A stretch of 46,057 bases of DNA from Candidatus Methanomethylophilaceae archaeon (GTDB taxonomy: Archaea; Thermoplasmatota; Thermoplasmata; Methanomassiliicoccales; Methanomethylophilaceae), in NCBI GenBank assembly GCA_017935945.1, contig JAGBGN010000046.1, forward strand, positions 1-46,057. The letters run 5' to 3'. The notes under the pieces were generated by a model. That model was not told where the DNA came from. It did no database searches and was given only the letters and a program-made list of their open reading frames with translations. This document shows, piece by piece, positions 1 to 6,439 of this stretch. The number at the start of each line of letters is the position of its first letter. Positions within the stretch are counted from its first letter, which is position 1. Position numbers and translations under genes: made by a program.

Positions 1-2
1 AC

Positions 3-194
3 ATATCATGGTATGAGCAGAAGGCAGTACTCGTCCTCCTGTCCCTGCTGAAGCTCGGCGTCAAGGACATCATGCTGGGACCGCGCCTGCCCGTGTTCCT
101 CAGCCCCGGGATCACCAACGTCCTGGTGGAGACCTTCGGCATAAAGCTGAACGGCGATGTCCGTGGAGACATGCGCATACTGAACATCGAGTAA
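3..194 (+). CDS. hcp: Hybrid-cluster protein (hydroxylamine reductase), C-terminal fragment
   Basis: This is the last 63 codons of a gene that begins before the window, read in frame 3 to a TAA. The peptide starts ISWYEQKAV and continues through a [12 protein letters not shown] segment and an FLSPGIT segment. This is the conserved C-terminal pattern of the hybrid-cluster protein, in which the SWYEQKA region lies close to the [Fe-S-O] cluster. The family reduces NO or hydroxylamine and is common in anaerobes under nitrosative stress. It was identified from the remembered family pattern only; the cysteine ligands lie upstream and cannot be checked. The next gene on the strand has its own promoter, so the two are probably separate units. 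Confidence 0.85.
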   Translation: MSWYEQKAVLVLLSLLKLGVKDIMLGPRLPVFLSPGITNVLVETFGIKLNGDVRGDMRILNIE

Positions 195-263
195 TCCACA
201 ACCCGATAAACCACTTCCAGATGAAAGGGGTGGAGGACCGCATCGTCCGAAACCCCCTCAGTC

Positions 264-273
264 ACAGTTATCT
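264..273 (+). promoter_or_regulatory. TATA-like box for the M50 protease gene
   Basis: An AGTTATCTA-type element is centred about 27 bases before the ATG at 297. In archaea transcription starts about 25 bases after the TATA centre, so the transcript would be essentially leaderless. This agrees with the lack of an SD motif before that ATG. Confidence 0.4.
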
Positions 274-296
274 ACCACCGCAATGGTTCATCGGAC

Positions 297-980
297 ATGG
301 ATGGAGAATACGAGATCCGTGTGAACACCGGGTATCGGAAACCAAGGTTCGGACCGGTTGAGTTGCGGGACATTGTCATCTCGATGGTCGTGTTGGCACT
401 GGCCTTCACGATCATGTACCGCAACACCCCGTTCGTCATGAATTATCTGGAATATGCATTGGGATCGTCGGCCGTGATAGGACTCTTCGGCATATCTCTG
501 GCACTGGTCGTGGTGAGCGTACTGTTCCATGAATTCGGTCACAAGTTCACCGCCCAGAAGGCAGGGCTCTGGTCCGAGTTCAGGATGTATCCCATGGGTC
601 TTGTGGTGACACTCGTGATGTCGTTCTTCGGATTCCTGTTCGCAGCCCCGGGTGCCGTGTACATAATGGGGAATATGGACTCACGCACGAACGGAAAGGT
701 CAGCATAGCCGGGCCGGCCATAAACATAGTGCTGGCGGCGATAGGGTTCATCGGATGCTTCGCATTCAATGGTAACCCCGTGGTCATATTCTTCTACATG
801 CTCGCCAGCCTGAACTCGTTCCTGGCACTGTTCAACCTCCTGCCCGTCCCACCTTTGGATGGGTCTAAGGTTCTGGCATGGAACAAGGGGATATGGGTCG
901 TGGCCATCGCCATATCAATCGCTGAATTGGTGATGCTCTATTACGGAATATCCGAGATAGGATTGTACTGGAGTATCTGA
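297..980 (+). CDS. Membrane zinc metalloprotease, M50 (site-2 protease) family
   Basis: A 227-residue polytopic membrane protein with the M50 zinc motif HEFGH at residues 78-82 inside a hydrophobic helix. The second metal-binding motif, PPLDG, is at 185-189, where Asp188 is the expected third ligand. There are about five hydrophobic segments (roughly 25-41, 59-77, 101-122, 139-176 and 198-216). Family members cut substrates within the membrane; short archaeal forms like this lack PDZ or CBS domains and their substrates are mostly unknown. The start at 297 is supported by a TATA-like element about 27 bases upstream and the absence of an SD motif. No neighbour suggests a substrate. The family call is firm and the function open. 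Confidence 0.9.
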   Translation: MDGEYEIRVNTGYRKPRFGPVELRDIVISMVVLALAFTIMYRNTPFVMNYLEYALGSSAVIGLFGISLALVVVSVLFHEFGHKFTAQKAGLWSEFRMYPMGLVVTLVMSFFGFLFAAPGAVYIMGNMDSRTNGKVSIAGPAINIVLAAIGFIGCFAFNGNPVVIFFYMLASLNSFLALFNLLPVPPLDGSKVLAWNKGIWVVAIAISIAELVMLYYGISEIGLYWSI

Positions 981-1021
981 TCGAAAGATGAAGGGTACTG
1001 ACCCCTTAGAAATCAAATAAT

Positions 1022-1045
1022 GAAAATGGGTGGGGTTACCCACCC
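1022..1045 (-). terminator. Hairpin terminator of the GlcD-type gene
   Basis: A perfect 7-bp stem (GGGTGGG 1028-1034, CCCACCC 1039-1045) has the loop GTTA. Read on the minus strand it is followed by a T-rich tail (ATTTTCATTATTT). It lies 17 bases past the TGA of the gene at 1063. Confidence 0.65.
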
Positions 1046-1062
1046 GTTTGACCTTCGCCGGC

Positions 1063-2505
1063 TCACATGCAGCCGTCGCAGGGGTATCTGAGGTTCCTGA
1101 GTATGGAACCTTCCCACTGCTCGAGCTTTCCGGGATTGAGGATGTTCTCGGGATCCATGGCCTTCTTTATGGCCCTGATGGATGAAAGCTCCGATGCCCT
1201 CTCCTTCATGTAGTTGGGGGCCTTGGAGATTCCGACGCCGTGCTCACCGGTCACGGTTCCGCCGAGTTCGATACAGACATCGAAGATCTCGTTGACAGCC
1301 TTTATGCCTCTCTCCCACTCATCCTTGTCCGTAGGGTCGATGACCATCTTCGTGTGGAGGTTACCATCGGATGCATGACCATAGGTCGCGATGGTCACAT
1401 TGTACTTGTCTGCAATCTGCTGGAACGCTGTGACGGCCTTGGGCACCTGCGAGACGGGAACTCCCATGTCATCTGCGAGAGACACTGAGGAGCATCCGGG
1501 CTTGAGTGCGGAAAGGGATGTCATGACGGACTTACGGGCATCGGTCCACTGTGCGATGAGCTTGTTGTCCTTGGTGGGGATGACTGCTGTGGCGCCGATC
1601 TCGTTGGCGACCTCATTGACGATGGCAAGGTCGCGATCGATGACCTCATCGGTCTCACCGTCCACTTCGACGATACAGAGTGCTCCGCAATCCGGAAGGG
1701 GATTTCCACGAGCCTTGTTGACGGCGTTGATACTGACACTGTCCATGAGTTCGCAGGAAGCGGGTATCAGGGGCTTCGCTATGATTGCCGAGATGCACTT
1801 GCCGGCATCCTCCACGGTCTTGAAACAGCAGAGGCATGAAGCGGACTTCTTGGGCTTGGTGGTCAACTTGAGCGTGACTTCCGTGATGATACCGAGGGTT
1901 CCCTCGGATCCACAGAGGAGACGGGCCAGCTGGTATCCCGAGGAGTCCTTGATAGTCCTGGTTCCACAACGGACGATCTCACCGTCGGACTTCACGAACG
2001 TGAGTCCCAATACGAAATCCCTGGTGGCACCATACTTGACGGCACGCATTCCGGAAGCGTTGGTTGCGACCATTCCTCCGATCTGACATGCCTCTGCGGA
2101 ACCGGGGGACGGAGGGAAGAAGAATCCGTACTTTGACAGTTCCGCGTTGAGGTCGTTGTAAACGCAACCGGCCTCGACATCGACCCAAAGGTCCGCGACA
2201 CTGATGTTGGTGATCTTGTTCATCCTCTGCATGGCCATGACGATACCGCCCTTTATGGGCACTGCGGATCCACAGAGTCCTGTTCCGGAACCCCTGGGAG
2301 TCACAGGGATCTTGTTGGCGAATGCAATCTTCATGATCTCGGAGACCTGCTCGGTCGTCCTGGGCTGAACCACCATGTCCGGCGTGTTGTGGAAGATCGA
2401 TGCGTCGAAACCATACGTGTAGAGAACCGCAGGCTCCACGGAGTAGCCTTCCTTTCCTACTACCGCCTCGATCTGGTCAATGATACTCTGTTCCAAAATG
2501 AACAC
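1063..2505 (-). CDS. FAD-linked oxidase, glycolate oxidase GlcD / D-lactate dehydrogenase type
   Basis: A 480-residue soluble flavoprotein. The N-terminal FAD_binding_4 domain carries PRGSGTGLCGSAVP at 70-83 and a glycine-rich NASGMRAVKYG segment near 149-159. The C-terminal FAD-oxidase domain carries GHASDGNLH and GEHGVGISK, typical of 2-hydroxyacid dehydrogenases (D-lactate, glycolate). The protein ends in YPCDGCM. No FeS partner subunit (GlcF type) is adjacent, so the electron acceptor is unknown. The frame opens with GTG at 2505, but a TTG at 2496 has AGGTG six bases upstream and may be the real start. The gene is divergent from adk with a TATA-like element between them and ends in a hairpin at 1045. 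Confidence 0.88.
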   Translation of the reverse strand: MFILEQSIIDQIEAVVGKEGYSVEPAVLYTYGFDASIFHNTPDMVVQPRTTEQVSEIMKIAFANKIPVTPRGSGTGLCGSAVPIKGGIVMAMQRMNKITNISVADLWVDVEAGCVYNDLNAELSKYGFFFPPSPGSAEACQIGGMVATNASGMRAVKYGATRDFVLGLTFVKSDGEIVRCGTRTIKDSSGYQLARLLCGSEGTLGIITEVTLKLTTKPKKSASCLCCFKTVEDAGKCISAIIAKPLIPASCELMDSVSINAVNKARGNPLPDCGALCIVEVDGETDEVIDRDLAIVNEVANEIGATAVIPTKDNKLIAQWTDARKSVMTSLSALKPGCSSVSLADDMGVPVSQVPKAVTAFQQIADKYNVTIATYGHASDGNLHTKMVIDPTDKDEWERGIKAVNEIFDVCIELGGTVTGEHGVGISKAPNYMKERASELSSIRAIKKAMDPENILNPGKLEQWEGSILRNLRYPCDGCM

Positions 2506-2529
2506 CTATTCGCGCGATTGGGATTCTTT

Positions 2530-2541
2530 CGATATATATGT
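2530..2541. promoter_or_regulatory. TATA-like element between glcD-type gene and adk
   Basis: The symmetrical A/T stretch GATATATATG could serve both directions. On the minus strand it would start transcripts near 2509, next to the flavoprotein start. On the plus strand it would start near 2561, giving adk a leader of about 50 bases with an SD motif. A CGCGCG run lies at 2511-2516. Confidence 0.4.
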
Positions 2542-2611
2542 TGAGTCTGAATTAGCGCATGTTAAGTCCAGTAAAGGAATTCGTACTGGCCTCTTTTTAT
2601 AGGAGGACACA

Positions 2612-3250
2612 ATGCGAATGCTCATGAAATCTACGATTGTACTTCTTGGACCTCCGGGATCAGGCAAAGGAACCCAGGGGGAGAAACTCAGTGAGGAACT
2701 TGGATACACCAGGCTCTCCACCGGAGACATGCTCCGCGAGGCTGTAAGGAACCAGACCGAGCTGGGTAAGAAGGCCAAGGAGTTCATGGATGCGGGAGCA
2801 CTCGTTCCCAACGACCTCATCATCGGCCTCATGAAGGAGAAGATCGCAGCATCCAACGGTGGAGTCATCCTCGACGGATTCCCCAGGACCGTGGAACAGG
2901 CCGATGCCCTCGCAGAGCAGCTCGATGTGGATCTCGCACTGAACCTGGATGTGGATGATGATGAGCTCATCACCAGGCTCACCAAGAGGCGCTCATGCCC
3001 CCAGTGCAACGCAGTCTACCACCTCGTCTACAACGCGCCCAAGACCGAGGGTGTCTGTGATAAATGCGGTTCCGAACTCTACCAGAGGGACGATGACAAG
3101 GAGGAGACTGTCAGCAACAGGCTCCACGTTTACCGCGAAAACACCATGCCCCTCATCGACTACTACGCGAAGAAGGGAACACTCGTGACGATCAAAGGTG
3201 TCGGATCCATCGACGACATCTTCGAAGAAGTCAAGAAAGCAGTTCAGTGA
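2612..3250 (+). CDS. adk: Adenylate kinase with zinc-ribbon LID domain
   Basis: This 212-residue enzyme catalyses ATP + AMP = 2 ADP. The P-loop GPPGSGKGT spans residues 13-21, the AMP-binding motif STGDMLR follows near 36-42, and GFPRT is near 89-93. The LID carries four cysteines (129, 132, 149, 152) in two CxxC pairs, as in zinc-binding forms. It is therefore the bacterial-type Adk, not the archaeal-specific type. An SD motif (AGGAGG, 2601-2606) lies five bases before the ATG. In many archaea adk lies next to secY in the ribosomal cluster; here it is a single gene 17 kb away, followed at once by a hairpin terminator. Confidence 0.97.
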   Translation: MRMLMKSTIVLLGPPGSGKGTQGEKLSEELGYTRLSTGDMLREAVRNQTELGKKAKEFMDAGALVPNDLIIGLMKEKIAASNGGVILDGFPRTVEQADALAEQLDVDLALNLDVDDDELITRLTKRRSCPQCNAVYHLVYNAPKTEGVCDKCGSELYQRDDDKEETVSNRLHVYRENTMPLIDYYAKKGTLVTIKGVGSIDDIFEEVKKAVQ

Positions 3251-3275
3251 TGGGGGCACAAGCCCCCAAACCCTT
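3251..3275 (+). terminator. Hairpin terminator of adk
   Basis: A 7-bp stem (TGGGGGC 3251-3257, GCCCCCA 3262-3268) with loop ACAA starts on the base after the adk stop codon. It is followed by AAACCCTTTT. Confidence 0.65.
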
Positions 3276-3395
3276 TTCCAAACCCCGAAACATCAGACCT
3301 TGTTCTTCCGTCGCATACGATTATCTGGCCATAGGGCACATGAAGATGCATACCAGCACCTGTTCCGACAAGGTCCGCGATTCCTCTGACCCAAA

Positions 3396-3405
3396 GTTTT
3401 ATTAA
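3396..3405 (+). promoter_or_regulatory. TATA box of tRNA-Gln
   Basis: GTTTTATTAA is centred about 30 bases before the mature 5' end of the tRNA at 3431, the expected place for an archaeal tRNA promoter. The stretch 3269-3395 before it holds no convincing gene; a long-range stem there is listed under findings. Confidence 0.5.
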
Positions 3406-3430
3406 CAATCAGGAAATCAGGAGTTTTGAT

Positions 3431-3506
3431 AGCCTCGTAGTGTAGTGGTCAATCATGCGGGACTCTGGATCCTGCGACCGCAGTTCGAATCTGCGCGAGG
3501 CTACCA
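3431..3506 (+). tRNA. tRNA-Gln (anticodon CTG), CCA encoded
   Basis: A complete cloverleaf. The acceptor arms AGCCTCG and CGAGGCT pair perfectly, the anticodon stem CGGGA/TCCTG closes the loop CTCTGGA with anticodon CTG, and the T-loop is TTCGAAT. The discriminator base is A at 3503 and CCA is encoded at 3504-3506. It reads CAG codons. In archaea Gln-tRNA is usually made by charging with Glu and amidation by GatDE, which is not in this window. Confidence 0.95.
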
Positions 3507-3564
3507 CTTCTTCCACTTACTACCGTTGTTTTGCATGTGTCATTCCATCTTGCGTTCGCATCCC

Positions 3565-3595
3565 ACGCGCGCGTATGAAAAAAGGTTATTAATCA
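3565..3595 (+). promoter_or_regulatory. purP promoter with a CG-alternating palindrome
   Basis: The perfect palindrome ACGCGCGCGT (3565-3574) stands ten bases before a TATA-like GGTTATTAATC (3584-3594). This predicts a start near 3616, ten bases before the purP ATG. AAGGA at 3617-3621 would be the SD motif. Similar GC-alternating boxes precede the TATA elements at 34484 and 40087. Confidence 0.4.
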
Positions 3596-3625
3596 GGGTC
3601 GGGGTTAACCGCTACAAGGATTAAT

Positions 3626-4783
3626 ATGATCAGCAGAGACGAGGTTTTGGGCAACCTTGAGAAATACAACCTCAAGGATGCGAAAATCGGAGTCGTTGCT
3701 TCCCATTCCGCGCTTGACACATGTGACGGTGCCATTTCCGAAGGCTTCAAAACCGTCGCCATCTGCCAGCAGGGCAGGGATGCCACATTCTCCAGATACT
3801 TCAAGGCACAGAGGGATGCACAGGGCAACATCATCAGGGGTGTTGTCGATGAACCCGTCATACTCGACAAGTTCAACAGCATCCTCAAACCCGAGGTACA
3901 GCAGAGCCTGATGGACAAGAACGTTCTCTTCGTCCCCAACAGGTCGTTCGTCTCCTACTGCGGAATCGATGCAGTCGAGAACGACTTCAAGATGCCCATC
4001 GTCGGAAGCAGGAACCTCCTGAGGTCCGAGGAGAGGGGTGACGAGAGGGACTACTACTGGATCCTCGAGCAGGCCGGCATGCCCTTCCCCAAGAAGGTCG
4101 AGAAGCCCGAGGACATCGACGGACTCACCATCGTGAAGGTCCACCACAAGGTCAAGAAGCTCGAGAGGGGATTCTTCACCGCAAAGGATTACGACCAGTT
4201 CGTCGAGAAATCCACCGAGCTCATCAAGCAAGGTGTCATCGAGGAGGACTTCCTCGCACACGCCCGCATGGAGCAGTACATCATCGGACCCGTATTCAAC
4301 CTCGACTTCTTCTACTCCCCTCTGGAGGAGAAGGGCGAGAGGCTCGAGCTCCTCGGAGTCGACTGGAGGTTCGAGAGCTCCCTCGACGGATACTGCAGGC
4401 TTCCCGGAAAGCAGCAGGTCGAGCTGGAGAACGATGGAATCATCCCCGAATACACCGTCTGCGGTCACAACTCCGCAACACTCAGGGAATCCCTCCTCGA
4501 CAAGGCATTCGAGATGGCCGAGAAGTACATCGCCGCGTCCAAGAAGTTCTACGACCCCGGAATCATCGGACCCTTCTGTCTGCAGACCTGTGTCGACAAG
4601 GATCTCAACTTCTACATCTACGATGTCGCACCCCGTATCGGTGGCGGAACCAACGTCCACATGTCCGTCGGACACCCCTATGGAAACACCCTCTGGAGGA
4701 GGGAGATGTCCTCCGGTAGGAGACTGTCCATGGAGGTCAGGAAGGCCATCGAGCAGGAGAGGATCGAGGAGATCATCACCTGA
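3626..4783 (+). CDS. purP: PurP, formate-dependent FAICAR synthetase
   Basis: This 385-residue enzyme ligates formate to AICAR using ATP to give FAICAR, the ninth step of archaeal purine synthesis; bacteria use PurH for this step. The N-terminal preATP-grasp region has the family pattern VVASHSALDTCDGAISEGF near residues 25-43. The ATP-grasp part ends with VAPRIGGGTNVHMSVGHPYG near 332-351. The length is typical of PurP (about 360 residues). AAGGA lies five bases before the ATG. A secreted membrane protein follows nine bases after the stop, so the two are probably co-transcribed. A long open frame on the other strand (3605-5026) is only a compositional shadow. Confidence 0.96.
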   Translation: MISRDEVLGNLEKYNLKDAKIGVVASHSALDTCDGAISEGFKTVAICQQGRDATFSRYFKAQRDAQGNIIRGVVDEPVILDKFNSILKPEVQQSLMDKNVLFVPNRSFVSYCGIDAVENDFKMPIVGSRNLLRSEERGDERDYYWILEQAGMPFPKKVEKPEDIDGLTIVKVHHKVKKLERGFFTAKDYDQFVEKSTELIKQGVIEEDFLAHARMEQYIIGPVFNLDFFYSPLEEKGERLELLGVDWRFESSLDGYCRLPGKQQVELENDGIIPEYTVCGHNSATLRESLLDKAFEMAEKYIAASKKFYDPGIIGPFCLQTCVDKDLNFYIYDVAPRIGGGTNVHMSVGHPYGNTLWRREMSSGRRLSMEVRKAIEQERIEEIIT

Positions 4784-4792
4784 GGAATCCTC

Positions 4793-5395
4793 ATGAAGGC
4801 CCTCAAGACACTGATGGTGTTGGCCGTTGCTCTGATGGCGGCATTCTGCATCGTACCCTCCGAGGTCGATGCAGAGGTGTTCGTCAACAGTCCGAACGAC
4901 ACCATCCACTTCAACACGATGAACGGCGGATCCATCAGCCTGGATGTCCAGAATGATGGAAGTGCCGTGGATGCCACCGTCAGGATCGTCGAGTCCGATG
5001 GAGATGAGATCTACAACAAGAACCACCTCATCCCCACCGGCGAAAGCACCCTGAAACTCAACCTGTACGACTACAAGTCAGAGGGAACACACAGCCTGAC
5101 GATCTACTTCGAGCCTGCTGACAAGTTTGCTATGGACAGCATGAACCTGGAGATCGTTGTCGACAAGCACATCCTGTCCAACTGGACAACCTATGTCGTC
5201 ATCATCTTCGTCGTGATCGTCATCGCGATCCTCGTCTACATGAAGATCCGCGACAGCCCCTCCAAGAGCAAGAACACCATGACCTTCGAGGAACTCGAGG
5301 CCCTGGAGAAGGCTGAGAAGAACGAGAGGAAGTCCAAGAGGGCTCCCGAAGTGGCACCCTCCACCGAGAGGAAGAAGTACACCGGTAAGAAATGA
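4793..5395 (+). CDS. Secreted, membrane-anchored protein with a beta-rich ectodomain
   Basis: A 200-residue protein I cannot assign to a family. Residues 1-27 are a signal peptide (hydrophobic LMVLAVALMAAFCIV, likely cut after VDA). Residues 28-125 are hydrophilic with alternating beta-strand patterns, resembling an Ig-like or CARDB-type fold. A single membrane helix (about 132-150, WTTYVVIIFVVIVIAILVYM) is followed by a charged Lys/Glu-rich tail of about 50 residues. The layout is outside domain, helix, cytoplasmic tail. It lies nine bases after purP, but nothing links it to purine synthesis. A strong hairpin follows the stop, ending the unit. Confidence 0.8.
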   Translation: MKALKTLMVLAVALMAAFCIVPSEVDAEVFVNSPNDTIHFNTMNGGSISLDVQNDGSAVDATVRIVESDGDEIYNKNHLIPTGESTLKLNLYDYKSEGTHSLTIYFEPADKFAMDSMNLEIVVDKHILSNWTTYVVIIFVVIVIAILVYMKIRDSPSKSKNTMTFEELEALEKAEKNERKSKRAPEVAPSTERKKYTGKK

Positions 5396-5398
5396 AAC

Positions 5399-5424
5399 GG
5401 GAGGGGGCCAACCCCTCCTCTCTT
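5399..5424 (+). terminator. Hairpin terminator after the purP unit
   Basis: GGAGGGG (5400-5406) pairs with CCCCTCC (5412-5418) and is followed by a pyrimidine-rich TCTCTT. It begins four bases after the stop of the membrane protein gene. Confidence 0.6.
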
Positions 5425-5493
5425 AACATCAAGATCGTCAATCGCCATTCATGGATAAGCATTCTTGTGAATCACGATACATGTCGTAGAAAC

Positions 5494-5661
5494 TTATTCG
5501 AACATTTCCAAAATCTTCGATGCACTTCTATCCGGATCTGTGGTGAAAAGATCATCTCCTGTATCGATCAGCATATATTTCGATGCCAGGTGTGGAGCAT
5601 CACGAGGATCCAACACATACCCATTCACCTTCAAAGTACGGCGAATCCCCGATAACATCAT
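5494..5661 (-). CDS. Doubtful small ORF, 55 residues
   Basis: Found by reading the minus strand of a 546-base stretch between the purP unit and the GNAT gene. It starts at tandem ATGs and ends in TAA. The C-terminal half looks protein-like: KVNGYVLDPRDAPHLA, then a YMLIDTGDD segment, then an acidic amphipathic end ILEMFE. Codon choice resembles the neighbouring genes. I recognise no family. It could be a small gene or the remnant of a larger one. An in-frame TAG (5674-5676) lies four codons before the first ATG. Because UAG may be a sense codon here, the frame might extend further upstream. Confidence 0.35.
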   Translation of the reverse strand: MMLSGIRRTLKVNGYVLDPRDAPHLASKYMLIDTGDDLFTTDPDRSASKILEMFE

Positions 5662-5694
5662 TGCTGAGATTACCTAAACCATCCTATCAAACAT

Positions 5695-5841
5695 ATGCCC
5701 AACATAGAGACGATATTCGACAGCAATATGCTCACAGACGACTATCAACCTCTGCTGTCCACCGCCACATACATGATGGGGCTGTACGGAATCATCACCA
5801 CCGCATTGTCATCGGTGCTGTTCCGCTATCGTCAGATATGA
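5695..5841 (+). CDS. Doubtful small ORF, 48 residues, one hydrophobic helix
   Basis: An ATG-to-TGA frame on the plus strand. It has an acidic N-terminus (MPNIETIFDSNMLTDDY) followed by a hydrophobic stretch of about 24 residues (LLSTATYMMGLYGIITT and on) and a basic end RYRQI. Third positions are G/C-rich like real genes here. It could encode a small single-helix membrane protein or be a gene remnant. There is no clear SD or TATA element. The rest of 5425-5941 shows nothing else I can support. Confidence 0.3.
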   Translation: MPNIETIFDSNMLTDDYQPLLSTATYMMGLYGIITTALSSVLFRYRQI

Positions 5842-5941
5842 TATAACCTGTAGAAGAAAACAGACACCCGCAGTCGTGGAAGTGAAGAACACTGAATTCC
5901 GATACGACTGGGGATGTCTTTCCGTTTGTAACCGACTGGGT

Positions 5942-6439
5942 TCAGAGCCTCAGATTCTCATCGCGAAGGTCCAACAAGGCGACCTCGCGACGGTCCATGA
6001 AGAATCCCAGCTTCTTATGGAGCATGATGGAGGGGACATTGTCCCCCTGGATCATGCTGTGTGCGACGGTGGCACCCATCTCACGGCCCTTGCGGACGCA
6101 CTCCCTCAAGAGCTTGTATGCGATGGCGTTGCGCCTGAAGTACGGATGCACACCCATGTTCTCTATCCAGAGGAGGTTCTCCTCATCACAGATGTTGTGG
6201 AGCATCTGTGCGAAGATGAATCCGACGACCTCGTCATCCTCGACTGCCACGAAACTCAGTCCGCTGTCCAGGTAAGCCTTGAAGTGCTTCCTGCTGCTGG
6301 CGCCGAGACCATCCTTCCAATCCTCCGGAAGTTCCTCCCATTTGTTCTCGAGAACCTCCCCGAAGTACTCGCGTATGCAGGAGACCTCGAGGTTGCGAAC
6401 ACCCTCGATGTCCCTCACCTTCAGGGGACGGATCTCCAT
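5942..6439 (-). CDS. GNAT-family N-acetyltransferase
   Basis: A 165-residue acetyltransferase of the RimI-like GNAT fold. The N-terminus IRPLKVRDIEGVRNLE matches the usual first strand and helix. Motif A (acetyl-CoA binding) is around WIENMGVHPYFRRNAIAYKLL near 90-110. The C-terminal motif B is around HKKLGFF near 145-151. The substrate is unknown; N-terminal protein acetylation is one possibility. The ATG at 6439 shares a base with the argS stop (TGATG) and has GGAGGAG upstream. The frame could open with a GTG at 6442, but SD spacing favours the ATG. It is the last gene of the aRF1-argS-GNAT unit. Confidence 0.88.
   Translation of the reverse strand: MEIRPLKVRDIEGVRNLEVSCIREYFGEVLENKWEELPEDWKDGLGASSRKHFKAYLDSGLSFVAVEDDEVVGFIFAQMLHNICDEENLLWIENMGVHPYFRRNAIAYKLLRECVRKGREMGATVAHSMIQGDNVPSIMLHKKLGFFMDRREVALLDLRDENLRL

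Noticed and set aside
3198-3389. Plus-strand frame running from the end of adk toward tRNA-Gln
   Set aside because: It starts inside adk, runs through the terminator hairpin and has no protein-like pattern.
3605-5026. 473-residue open frame on the minus strand opposite purP
   Set aside because: It is rich in Asp, Val, Leu and Glu with no domain. It mirrors the strong third-position bias of purP and the next gene on the plus strand, which are clear genes, so it is a compositional shadow.
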